NCBI RefSeq assembly: GCF_005405305.1
Contig: NZ_BJDU01000007.1
Location: 62,001 to 126,000, forward strand
DNA: 64,000 nt
Source: Companilactobacillus formosensis
Lineage (GTDB): Bacteria; Bacillota; Bacilli; Lactobacillales; Lactobacillaceae
Reading direction: 5' to 3'
Shown piece after piece: positions 47,818-55,513 of the stretch. Numbering within the stretch: the stretch's first letter is position 1; each line of letters opens with the position of its first letter. Made by a program: the position numbers and the translations under genes. The notes under the pieces were generated by a model that worked only from the letters and a program-made list of their open reading frames with translations, did not search any database and had not been told where the DNA came from.

Positions 47818-49209
47818 TTATTTATTAGTCTTTTTGTTCTTAATCAGCAATGCAAAGATAAATCCAAGGATTGCCATTACGAAGAAGAAAGCAAAGACTC
47901 TTTGATAACCAATTAAACCATTGTTAGCAGGTAAGTGATGGTTTTCATTAGTGATTACCAAGATCAAAGTGGCTAAACTAACACCAAGAGATCCTAATAA
48001 TTGACGTACGGTTGTAATGATAGCTGTTCCATGGGGAATCAAATCCTCTGACAAAGAATTACCACCAAGTGTAGTTGCAGGCATCATAACGAAGGCATTT
48101 CCACCTTCAATTAGAATAGCAATCAAAATCATTGGGAACATACTTAACTTGAAGTGAAGTACGAATAATAAGAACCAACCAACGACAATCATGGACATAC
48201 CACTGATCAAAGTAGCTTTAAAACCAATCTTATCAGCAAGTTTACCAGTTAATGGGTTCAAAATACTCAAAACGATAGCTGGTGGAACTAGTGCTAAACC
48301 TGATTTCAAAACTGAAACGTGCAAAACATTTTGATAATAAAGTGGATAAATAATTGTCACAACGATCAAGGAAATATATGAAAAACCAGTTAATAAGACA
48401 GCTAAATCAAAATTGAAGTTCTTCATAACTTTCAAATCGAGTAGTGGTTCTTTTTTAGTCAATTGACGGTGAATGAAAAGACCAGTCAAAATGACACTGA
48501 TTACTAAGAGAATTATTAAATTAGTACTAAAACTCTTCGTAGCTCCAGCTTGATTAACGACGTAGAGCAAACCAATCAAACCGAGCAAATAAACAGTTGA
48601 AATTAAATCTAAACTAGCCTTATGACGAGGCATAACGTCTTTGATACAAAATAATCCACTGATAAAGATAATAATCATAATCAGTAAGAAGATGACGAAT
48701 AATCCTTGCCACTTCAAAAAGTTCAAAACAATACCAGAAATAATTGGACCACTAGCTAAAGCTGATCCCATGACCAATCCAGCGTAACCCATGGTCGAGC
48801 CACGTTTACTCTCCGGTGTAATGGTCAATAAAACCGATTGAAATGATGGGAATAAAACCCCAACACCAATAGCTTCTAAAGCTCTACCAAGCATAGCCAT
48901 TGGAAAGTTTTGCGCCGTAATAATGATCAACGTACCTAGCGCAAAAATTCCGACCACACTTAAAAAGATTTTCTTAAATGAAAAATTGTTTAATAGCCAA
49001 GGACTGATAGGCATCATGATACACATGATCAACATAAAACCAGTTGTTAACCATTGAATCGTTGGTGCCGTTACACCGAAGAATTTCATCAATGTTGGAT
49101 AAGCCGTTGAAAGTGATGATTGACTGATCGACATCGTGAAAGTTCCCGATAGCAAAGTTATGATGAATAACTTCCGAGCTAGGCTATTTTGAATTTCACC
49201 CTTGTTCAT
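47818..49209 (-). CDS. DHA2 family (14-helix) multidrug MFS transporter
   Basis: Drug:proton antiporter-type permease, 463 residues with about 14 membrane helices. Family marks are the early segment TAYPTLMKFFGVTAPTIQWLTTGF, LGRALEAIGVGVLFPSFQSVLL (motif C region) and NPLTGKLADKIGFKATLISG (motif A-like in the second half), close to EmrB/QacA and lincomycin-resistance-type exporters. The substrate cannot be predicted. I start at the minus-strand ATG 49209, preceded by AAGGGG; an upstream in-frame ATG (49242) has no ribosome binding site. A near-consensus cre box lies about 80 bases upstream. Confidence 0.85.
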   Translation of the reverse strand: MNKGEIQNSLARKLFIITLLSGTFTMSISQSSLSTAYPTLMKFFGVTAPTIQWLTTGFMLIMCIMMPISPWLLNNFSFKKIFLSVVGIFALGTLIIITAQNFPMAMLGRALEAIGVGVLFPSFQSVLLTITPESKRGSTMGYAGLVMGSALASGPIISGIVLNFLKWQGLFVIFLLIMIIIFISGLFCIKDVMPRHKASLDLISTVYLLGLIGLLYVVNQAGATKSFSTNLIILLVISVILTGLFIHRQLTKKEPLLDLKVMKNFNFDLAVLLTGFSYISLIVVTIIYPLYYQNVLHVSVLKSGLALVPPAIVLSILNPLTGKLADKIGFKATLISGMSMIVVGWFLLFVLHFKLSMFPMILIAILIEGGNAFVMMPATTLGGNSLSEDLIPHGTAIITTVRQLLGSLGVSLATLILVITNENHHLPANNGLIGYQRVFAFFFVMAILGFIFALLIKNKKTNK

Positions 49210-49289
49210 AAAATACCCCTTCTTTGTAAAATCTAATACCAAATAAAGGATAGTCTAAATGAAAAAAGCTGTCCAACACAATGCCCGTA

Positions 49290-49303
49290 TTACAGCGCTT
49301 TCA
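49290..49303 (-). promoter_or_regulatory. Candidate cre box upstream of the DHA2 transporter
   Basis: Minus-strand TGAAAGCGCTGTAA matches 13 of 14 positions of TGWAANCGNTNWCA (A for C at position 13). It lies between the transporter gene and the glycosylase gene. Confidence 0.45.
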
Positions 49304-49306
49304 GGC

Positions 49307-49957
49307 CTATTTTTCGTATAAATGAAAAATGTTTTTAGTTAAGCCTAGGTTTTTTGCTTGATACATATACCTACTAGCGATAGATGCGTAGGGATGCCAC
49401 TTGGAACATTTTTTCACGACGGCTGCTTTGTTTAAATTATGAGTTTTGTAAACCCAACTATAACTCTGCAAAAAGGCTACATCTTCAAAAGGTAAAATAT
49501 CAGGTCGATTTAATGAAAAAATCAAAAACATTTTTGCTGACCAGATACCAATTCCTTTGACTGTGGTTAAGCTGTCGATAATTTCTGTGTCGGACATTTG
49601 TAAATAATCTGAGAAGTTTATTTTATTTGTTAAAATTGCTCCCGTTAAATTTTGGATGTAGTGAACTTTAGAATGTGAGATGCCGATATTTAATAGTTGC
49701 TCATCAGATAAGTAATCAATTTTAGTTGGACAAATATGACCGTTACATTCATTTGTTAGACGAAGAGTTAATATTTGTGCGACCTTTTTAGAAAGCATTT
49801 GTTCAATAATTTGACTGACCAAAAAAGCATAGGCATCGGTTTGTAGTCGATAATTCATGGGACCCACCATTTGAATGACTTTAGCGAGGTGTTTATCTTT
49901 TTTCATTAAATATTGAACTGCAAGAGAGTTTTGATCTAAATGTTTTAAGATAGTCAT
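49307..49957 (-). CDS. DNA-3-methyladenine glycosylase II-like protein (HhH-GPD)
   Basis: Base excision repair glycosylase of 216 residues in the AlkA/HhH-GPD superfamily. The helix-hairpin-helix LTTVKGIGIWSAKMFLIF and the catalytic aspartate region DILPFEDVAFLQ follow in the expected order. The family removes alkylated purines. It lacks the N-terminal domain of E. coli AlkA, as most Gram-positive members do. The start is the minus-strand ATG 49957, with GGAGGT six bases before it. I see no terminator behind it, so it may be read with the transporter. Confidence 0.85.
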   Translation of the reverse strand: MTILKHLDQNSLAVQYLMKKDKHLAKVIQMVGPMNYRLQTDAYAFLVSQIIEQMLSKKVAQILTLRLTNECNGHICPTKIDYLSDEQLLNIGISHSKVHYIQNLTGAILTNKINFSDYLQMSDTEIIDSLTTVKGIGIWSAKMFLIFSLNRPDILPFEDVAFLQSYSWVYKTHNLNKAAVVKKCSKWHPYASIASRYMYQAKNLGLTKNIFHLYEK

Positions 49958-50007
49958 TTTTACCTCCAAATCAGTTCAATTATAGGGTGGAATAAACGCA
50001 TTGAAGC

Positions 50008-50048
50008 AAAAAAAATCCTCCCTTATCCAAAACGGATAAAGGAAGATT
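50008..50048 (-). terminator. Terminator of clpP
   Basis: A 15-base stem on the minus strand (50048-50034 with 50028-50014; loop GTTTT) is followed by eight T. Confidence 0.9.
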
Positions 50049-50059
50049 TTTATAAAAGA

Positions 50060-50647
50060 TTATTTGTCAGCTTTATTTGTCATGATTTCATCAATCAAAC
50101 CATAGTCTTTAGCTTCTTGGGCTGTCATGTAGTTATCACGATCAGTATCTTTTTGAAGTTTTTCAAATGTTTGACCTGAGTTATCAGCCAAAATGTGATT
50201 TAATCTCTTTCTTGTCTTCAAGATTTCTTGGGCAGCAATTTCAATTTCTGTTTGTTGACCTTGAGCACCACCTAATGGTTGGTGAATGAGGACAGTTGAA
50301 TTTGGTAGGGCAAAACGTTTGCCTTTAGTACCTGATGACAACAAGACACTACCCATTGAGGCAGCTAATCCAGTTGCGATTGTTTGAACATCAGATTTAA
50401 CGAAATTCATCGTATCCATGATAGCTAATCCGTCGGTAACTGAACCACCGGGTGAGTTGATGTACATGGAAATATCCTTGTCTGAATCTTGAGCATCAAG
50501 GAAAAGTAGTTCAGCAATGACAGTGTTTGCCATTTGACTGTTAACTTCACCAGATAACATGATGATTCTGTCTTTTAATAATCTTGAGTAAATATCATAG
50601 GCACGTTCGCCACGTGAACTTTGTTCAATAACTGTAGGAACTAACAT
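50060..50647 (-). CDS. clpP: ATP-dependent Clp protease proteolytic subunit
   Basis: Serine protease of 195 residues that forms the 14-mer chamber used with ClpX, ClpC or ClpE. Catalytic S97 lies in [14 protein letters not shown] and H122 in [12 protein letters not shown]; the aspartate is in the C-terminal third. I start at the minus-strand ATG 50647 behind GGAGG; the longer frame runs back into the CIRCE element. It normally lies close to whiA and cggR in this group; here extra genes separate them. Confidence 0.96.
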   Translation of the reverse strand: MLVPTVIEQSSRGERAYDIYSRLLKDRIIMLSGEVNSQMANTVIAELLFLDAQDSDKDISMYINSPGGSVTDGLAIMDTMNFVKSDVQTIATGLAASMGSVLLSSGTKGKRFALPNSTVLIHQPLGGAQGQQTEIEIAAQEILKTRKRLNHILADNSGQTFEKLQKDTDRDNYMTAQEAKDYGLIDEIMTNKADK

Positions 50648-50667
50648 AAAATGCCTCCTGTTTTTAA

Positions 50668-50694
50668 TTAGCACTCTTAATAGCACAGTGCTAA
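50668..50694 (-). promoter_or_regulatory. CIRCE element (HrcA operator) of clpP
   Basis: TTAGCACTC, nine bases, then CAGTGCTAA on the plus strand. This is 17 of 18 arm positions of the CIRCE consensus TTAGCACTC-N9-GAGTGCTAA. It overlaps the end of the -10 and the transcription start of clpP. No CtsR box (GGTCAAA tandem) is seen; only a GGTCAA half at 50716-50721, which is the -35. Confidence 0.85.
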
Positions 50695-50721
50695 TTTAGC
50701 ATACAATATGTATCGGGTCAA
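50693..50721 (-). promoter_or_regulatory. Predicted sigma-A promoter for clpP
   Basis: Minus strand: TTGACC (50721-50716), a 17-base spacer and TAAATT (50698-50693) preceded by TGC. It is only 28 bases beyond the end of the acyltransferase gene, which has no visible terminator. Confidence 0.7.
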
Positions 50722-50748
50722 CAAACTAAGCTTGATAAATAAAAATAT

Positions 50749-51873
50749 TTATTCAGTTGACTCTTGAACACGTTTTCTTGGTAAAGAATCTTTGATTTTT
50801 GACCAAATGATGTGGAAAGTATATGCAGAAGCAAATGATAGTACCCAAGTCAATAAATAGCAAACGATAATGGCTAAGATAGGATTAACATTTACTAAAT
50901 TCTTGCCACCTAAACGCCAGATGATTTGTAGCCAAAAGACGTTAGACAAGTAAGCACGGTAAGCGTAGGTTGCTAGAAAGTGGAATACCGGTAGAGCTTT
51001 GGAATCAGTGTTGATATGTCTGATAGCCAAAGTTGCAACCAATCCAATAACTAGTAGTGCATATAAGGTCATCGAAGGTTTGTAATAAGGAGCATTAGCT
51101 AAACTGACAGGATAACCGAAATTAAAGAGTTCTTTGTTAGTCCAGTAAAAGACGGCTATGAAAAGAATTACTAAAATAGGAAAAGACTTCTTTAAAAATT
51201 TTTCGAGTTTATCTCTAAACATCCAACTCAAAACACCGAAAATTCCATAAATGACGAAACTAATAAAAATTCGATCGAGTAAATACCAGCTTTGTTCATG
51301 AAGTCCATGGAAAACTTCCAAGTCGTAAAAACCAATCCAAGCTGCAAAAAAGATAACTGTGATAATTAAAGTCCAGATTCCACGCTTAGCATTGTTTCTG
51401 ACAAAATGGGCTAGCATCCAGAAGAATGGCATTAAAATAATGAATTGTAGCATCATCGTGTTATACCACAGATGTGGTGCGGCATTACCATTGATGAAAT
51501 GCCAAAGAAATGAACCAACGTTGTGATATTGGTTAACTTGTTGAACATTTGGCATGATCAGTAAGTAGGCTAGAGTCCACCAAATTGTGGGTACAAAAAG
51601 AGCAGACCATTGTTTTTTCATATAGCCACCATAATTAGCCAAGGTATTTTGATTAGTCGTTCTAGTCGTGGTATATAAAATACCAAAAATAAAGGCTGGA
51701 GCAGTGAACTTAACTAAGTTATAAATGATACCAATTGGTGTTTGATAGTTATAAGTTGGACTAGTTGCAAGAACTAGACTCAATACGGTCTGCATCATAA
51801 CGGCAGTACAAGCGAAGACCTTCATGTAATCACCGATATCGGCCGGGCTTGTAGTGTCTTTTTTTATTTTCAT
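50749..51873 (-). CDS. Membrane acyltransferase, acyltransferase-3 family
   Basis: Membrane protein of 374 residues with about ten hydrophobic helices, resembling the acyltransferase-3/OafA family that O-acylates wall or surface polysaccharides. The family-type segment PHLWYNTMMLQFIILMPFFW is visible; the early catalytic histidine usual in the first helix is not obvious, since the equivalent stretch reads FACTAVMMQTVLS. The catalytic role is therefore uncertain. The start is the minus-strand ATG 51873 behind AGGAG; GTG 51882 is too close to that site. Its promoter region shares a 12-base element with the malonate operon. Confidence 0.75.
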   Translation of the reverse strand: MKIKKDTTSPADIGDYMKVFACTAVMMQTVLSLVLATSPTYNYQTPIGIIYNLVKFTAPAFIFGILYTTTRTTNQNTLANYGGYMKKQWSALFVPTIWWTLAYLLIMPNVQQVNQYHNVGSFLWHFINGNAAPHLWYNTMMLQFIILMPFFWMLAHFVRNNAKRGIWTLIITVIFFAAWIGFYDLEVFHGLHEQSWYLLDRIFISFVIYGIFGVLSWMFRDKLEKFLKKSFPILVILFIAVFYWTNKELFNFGYPVSLANAPYYKPSMTLYALLVIGLVATLAIRHINTDSKALPVFHFLATYAYRAYLSNVFWLQIIWRLGGKNLVNVNPILAIIVCYLLTWVLSFASAYTFHIIWSKIKDSLPRKRVQESTE

Positions 51874-51895
51874 GTGAAACACTCCTCTTGTAAAT

Positions 51896-51915
51896 TTGTG
51901 AGATCAACAAAAGGA
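51896..51915. repeat. 12-base element, copy 1 (acyltransferase leader)
   Basis: TTGTGAGATCAA (51896-51907) followed by CAAAAGGA. The second copy is at 52917. It lies just downstream of the predicted transcription start of the acyltransferase gene. The ends TTG and CAA are complementary, so it may be a protein-binding dyad. Confidence 0.65.
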
Positions 51916-51926
51916 AACTTAGATTC

Positions 51927-51955
51927 AATATAAGCGCATTCAGAATAAAATGCAA
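51927..51955 (-). promoter_or_regulatory. Predicted promoter for the acyltransferase gene
   Basis: Minus strand: TTGCAT (51955-51950), a 17-base spacer and TATATT (51932-51927). A weak cre-like sequence (12 of 14 positions) lies in the spacer. Confidence 0.6.
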
Positions 51956-52831
51956 CTATATTTTTAATTCAAAATTTTGGAAATCTAAGAAAATCATGAT
52001 TAATTCGTTACTGATTTCTCGTTTGATGCCATTAAGAACTCCATAGGGAGAACTGAGGTAAATAGTTCGTTGCAATGGATCAGGAGAAAGTCTGGCGAGT
52101 TGAACTCGTGGTTCGATTGTTTGCCAAGTGACTGAAGGGATGAAACTCAGACCAATTCCTGCTTCAATCAAACCACGAACGGTTGCGGGATCATCAGCTT
52201 CGTACATGTAATCCAGAGTAATATCGCGTTTATTGAAATAGTTATCGATCGTTAAACGCAAAGGATTATTTTTGGACAAGCCGATTATTTTTTCACCCCT
52301 TAAATCTTTCGGCTTAATAAACTGTTTACTGTAGCCATAATTAATGTTCCAGCCAACGAGTATTTCTTCTTTTAGAACTGGCACGTTGGTTAAACCTTCT
52401 AGTGGTTTAGTTGTGACGATAAAATCAAACTGTTTAAAATCTGTTTCCCTAACGTTATGTTGAGCAATATTCAACCTGACGTTAGGGAATTTTTGTTTAA
52501 AAGTTGAGACGATGGCGGGGATAAATGGAGAAGCCACTTCCATTAATAAGGAAATTGGATGTTCTATTTTATCAGGACCGCCTTTGACAGCATTGATGCC
52601 ACGGTCAAGTTCTTCCAAACTATCATTAACATAACTATAAAATAACTTTCCGGAACGATTGAGTTTTAAAGTTCGACCAGTTCGATCAAATAATTTAGTT
52701 TGTAATTCATCTTCCAATTGTTTGATCATTTTACTGACAGCTGGCTGGGAAACATACAAGATATTAGAAGCCTTGGTGATACTTTCTTGATTGGCGACAA
52801 CGACGAAATATTTGAGCTGATTGATATTCAA
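51956..52831 (-). CDS. LysR-family transcriptional regulator, likely of malonate decarboxylase genes
   Basis: LysR-type regulator of 291 residues. The winged HTH is at 1-60 (FVVVANQESITKASNILYVSQPAVSKMIKQLEDEL), and the effector-binding domain of two alpha/beta lobes at about 90-290. I start at the minus-strand TTG 52831, with GAGGTG six bases before it; the open frame continues to GTG 52840. It is divergent from mdcH, the usual arrangement for a regulator of the adjacent operon, so an MdcR-like role sensing malonate is a reasonable inference. Another candidate target is the acyltransferase gene on its other side. Confidence 0.82.
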   Translation of the reverse strand: MNINQLKYFVVVANQESITKASNILYVSQPAVSKMIKQLEDELQTKLFDRTGRTLKLNRSGKLFYSYVNDSLEELDRGINAVKGGPDKIEHPISLLMEVASPFIPAIVSTFKQKFPNVRLNIAQHNVRETDFKQFDFIVTTKPLEGLTNVPVLKEEILVGWNINYGYSKQFIKPKDLRGEKIIGLSKNNPLRLTIDNYFNKRDITLDYMYEADDPATVRGLIEAGIGLSFIPSVTWQTIEPRVQLARLSPDPLQRTIYLSSPYGVLNGIKREISNELIMIFLDFQNFELKI

Positions 52832-52848
52832 AATTAACACCTCTTATA

Positions 52849-52862
52849 TAACCAAATGGTTA
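52849..52862. repeat. Perfect inverted repeat in the LysR-mdc intergenic region
   Basis: TAACCA-AA-TGGTTA, just upstream of the LysR ribosome binding site. It is a possible self-regulatory operator. Confidence 0.5.
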
Positions 52863-52883
52863 AGTATTATGCTTTTTCTATAT

Positions 52884-52912
52884 TATACATGTTATCAATC
52901 ATTTCATATACT
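52884..52912 (+). promoter_or_regulatory. Predicted promoter of the malonate decarboxylase operon
   Basis: TATACA (52884-52889), a 17-base spacer and TATACT (52907-52912). The start of transcription would fall at about 52919, at the first bases of the second copy of the 12-base element. Confidence 0.55.
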
Positions 52913-52916
52913 GAAC

Positions 52917-52937
52917 TTGTGAGATCAATAAAAAGGA
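52917..52937. repeat. 12-base element, copy 2 (malonate operon start)
   Basis: TTGTGAGATCAA (52917-52928) followed by TAAAAAGGA. It is identical over 12 bases to 51896-51907, and the flanking AAAAGGA is also shared. Confidence 0.65.
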
Positions 52938-52957
52938 TTTGATGGGGGTGGATAATT

Positions 52958-53866
52958 ATTTCTGTATTATGGATTTTCCCTGGTCAAGGCGGTCAGAGAA
53001 GTGGAATGTTAAAAGACGTACCAGAATCAATGCTTGAGAAAGTAAAAGAATTGACTGGTGTTGAATTAACTGACGATGAACAAGCTTATCAAGATTCAAT
53101 TCAGATTCAATTAGGAATTTTGATTTTGCAATTGTTCAATATCAGACAACTAAAGAAAATTGGTCAAACTCCAGATGTAGTAGCTGGACATTCTTTAGGT
53201 ATTTTTGCAGCGGGAGTTGCTAGCGGCGTTATCAGTGAAGATGACGCAATTAAAATTGTTTACATTCGTTCGCAAAAGATGCAAGAGTCATATCCAACTG
53301 GCTATGGAATGGGAGCAATTGTTGGTTTAACTAGAAAAGAAGTTATTAATTTGGTTGATCAAGTTAATAACGAAACTCAACCAGTCTTTACTTCTAATCA
53401 GAATTCAGAATTACAGACAGTTATTTCTGGTTCTCTTAAGGGAATCAAGAAGGTTTTGGAACTGGCTAAAAATAATAACGCACAAAAAACGGTTTTATTG
53501 AAAGTTCCTGTTCCATCACATTCACCTTTGATGCAATCTGTTGCTGATGTCCTAGAAAAAGAATTGGCAAAGGTTTCTTTGAACGATCCCCAAAGCATCT
53601 ATTTAGCAAATTACAATGGTCACGCAATTAGAAAAGTTGATGGTGTCAAATATGACATGATCAATAATCTAGTTCATCCCGTTTACTGGGATACCATGAT
53701 GGATGTTGCTAAGGAATTAGGTGTTGATACAGCATTAGAAATAAAACCGGGACATACTTTTACGAAGTTAGTCAAAAGCAAGTTCCCAGATTTTCGAACT
53801 ATCACCATGGATAATATGAATCTTGATGATATTCAATTTTTGTTAGAAAAATGGAAAAGAGGATAA
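52958..53866 (+). CDS. mdcH: Malonate decarboxylase, malonyl-CoA:ACP transacylase subunit MdcH (unusual start)
   Basis: Acyltransferase that loads malonyl onto the MdcC carrier during start-up. The oxyanion motif FPGQGGQ (52976-52996) and the nucleophile motif GHSLG (S at about residue 79) are both in one frame, as are the QSVSPT-like PSHSPLM with the catalytic histidine and a late H-containing PGHTFTKLV. That frame has no ATG, GTG or TTG upstream of FPGQGGQ; the first ATG (53006) would remove the motif. GGGGGTGG (52944-52951) is spaced for ATA/ATT at 52952-52960, so I propose an ATT start (52958), giving 302 residues. A frameshift or sequence error is the alternative. Confidence 0.8.
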   Translation: MSVLWIFPGQGGQRSGMLKDVPESMLEKVKELTGVELTDDEQAYQDSIQIQLGILILQLFNIRQLKKIGQTPDVVAGHSLGIFAAGVASGVISEDDAIKIVYIRSQKMQESYPTGYGMGAIVGLTRKEVINLVDQVNNETQPVFTSNQNSELQTVISGSLKGIKKVLELAKNNNAQKTVLLKVPVPSHSPLMQSVADVLEKELAKVSLNDPQSIYLANYNGHAIRKVDGVKYDMINNLVHPVYWDTMMDVAKELGVDTALEIKPGHTFTKLVKSKFPDFRTITMDNMNLDDIQFLLEKWKRG

Positions 53867-53869
53867 TTG

Positions 53870-55510
53870 ATGGCTAAAAGAAGTTGGACTCAAAATCGTG
53901 ATGCCAAAGCTGCCAAATTAGACAGTATCGCATCAATGCTCGATGGCAAATTTGTTAAAACTCAAAATGCTAAAGAATTATTAGAAAGTGTTATTAAACC
54001 AGGCGATAAGGTCGTTTTGGAAGGGGATAACCAAAAGCAAGCTAGTTTCTTGTCAAAAGTTTTAGCTTCAGTTGACCCAGAAAAAGTTCACGACCTACAT
54101 ATGATCATGTCCAGTGTGTCACGTCCAGAACATTTGGATATTTTTGAAACAGGTATCGCTAAGAAACTTGATTTCTCATTTGCGGGACCTCAAAGTACGA
54201 GAATTTCTCAAATGATTGCTGATGGAACAATGGAAGTCGGCGATATTCATACTTATCTTGAGTTATATGCTCGTCTATATGTTGACTTGATTCCAAATGT
54301 TGTTTTGGTAGCTGCTGATAAAGTGGACCATGACGGTAATCTTTATACGGGTGCAAATACCGAAGAAACACCAGCTATCGTTGAAGCTGCTGCTTTCAAA
54401 GATGGTATTGTAATCGTTCAAGCTAATGAGATCGTTGACAAAGTTCCTCGTGTTGATATTCCTGGTGATTGGGTCGACATCGTTGTTCCGGCTGATGAAC
54501 CTTATCAATTGGAACCATTATTTACACGTGACCCTCAAAATGTTACTGAATTACAAATCCTAATGGGTATGATGGCAATTCGTGGTATTTATGAAAAACA
54601 CAACGTTCAAACAGTTAACCATGGTGTTGGTTTCAATACTGCTGCCATCGAATTGTTATTACCTACTTATGGTGAACAACTTGGACTAAAGGGTAAGATT
54701 GTTCCTAACTGGGAAGTTAACCCTACACCTACTTTGATTCCTGCTATTGAAAGTGGCTGGGTCAAAACTATCCACAGTTTCGGTGGAGAAGTCGGAATGG
54801 AAAATTACATTGCTCATCGTCCTGACATTTTCTTCGTTGGTAAAGATGGAACAATGCGTTCAAACCGTGCCTTCGGTCAAATGGCTGGTCAATATGCTTT
54901 GGATATGTTCGTTGGTTCAACTCTTCAAATCGATAAATATGGTAACTCATCAACTGTTACTAATGGTCGTTTATCTGGATTTGGTGGAGCTCCTAACATG
55001 GGAAGTAATCCACACGGACGTCGTCACTCAACACCAGCTTGGCAAAGCCTTCGTCCCGATGATGATCCATTAGGTAAAGGTCAAAAATTAGTTGTTCAAA
55101 TGGTTGAAACTTTCGGTTCAAATAAGAAACCTGTCTTTGTTGATCATTTGGATGCTGAAGAAGTTCAAAAAGAAGCTAAATTGGCTAATGTTCCAATTAT
55201 GATTTATAGCGAAGATACAACTCACATCGTAACTGAAGAAGGTATCGCTTATCTTTACAAGACTGACAGTATGGCTGAAAGACAAGCTGCTATTGAAGCT
55301 ATCGCCGGTGTTACACCAGTTGGTTTGAGAAGCAATCCTAAGCAATTAGCTGATCTTCGTCGTCGTGGTATCGTAGCTCTTCCTGAAGACTTAGGCGTTC
55401 AACGTGGTCAAGCTAAGAGATCGCTTCTTGCAGCACAAAACATGGATGACTTAGTTAAATGGTCTGATGGACTTTACAATCCACCTGCAAAATTCAGAAG
55501 TTGGTCATAA
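53870..55510 (+). CDS. mdcA: Malonate decarboxylase alpha subunit (acetyl-S-ACP:malonate ACP transferase)
   Basis: Subunit of 546 residues that swaps acetyl for malonyl on the prosthetic-group thiol of MdcC, the first half of the catalytic cycle. The sequence follows MdcA along its length, with SVSRPEHLDIFETGIAKKLDF, YTGANTEETPAIVEAAAF and GFGGAPNMGSNPHGRRH. The start is ATG 53870, with AGAGGA upstream and a spare TTG codon just before it. It begins four bases after mdcH and is followed by mdcB after three bases. Confidence 0.94.
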   Translation: MAKRSWTQNRDAKAAKLDSIASMLDGKFVKTQNAKELLESVIKPGDKVVLEGDNQKQASFLSKVLASVDPEKVHDLHMIMSSVSRPEHLDIFETGIAKKLDFSFAGPQSTRISQMIADGTMEVGDIHTYLELYARLYVDLIPNVVLVAADKVDHDGNLYTGANTEETPAIVEAAAFKDGIVIVQANEIVDKVPRVDIPGDWVDIVVPADEPYQLEPLFTRDPQNVTELQILMGMMAIRGIYEKHNVQTVNHGVGFNTAAIELLLPTYGEQLGLKGKIVPNWEVNPTPTLIPAIESGWVKTIHSFGGEVGMENYIAHRPDIFFVGKDGTMRSNRAFGQMAGQYALDMFVGSTLQIDKYGNSSTVTNGRLSGFGGAPNMGSNPHGRRHSTPAWQSLRPDDDPLGKGQKLVVQMVETFGSNKKPVFVDHLDAEEVQKEAKLANVPIMIYSEDTTHIVTEEGIAYLYKTDSMAERQAAIEAIAGVTPVGLRSNPKQLADLRRRGIVALPEDLGVQRGQAKRSLLAAQNMDDLVKWSDGLYNPPAKFRSWS

Positions 55511-55513
55511 TTA

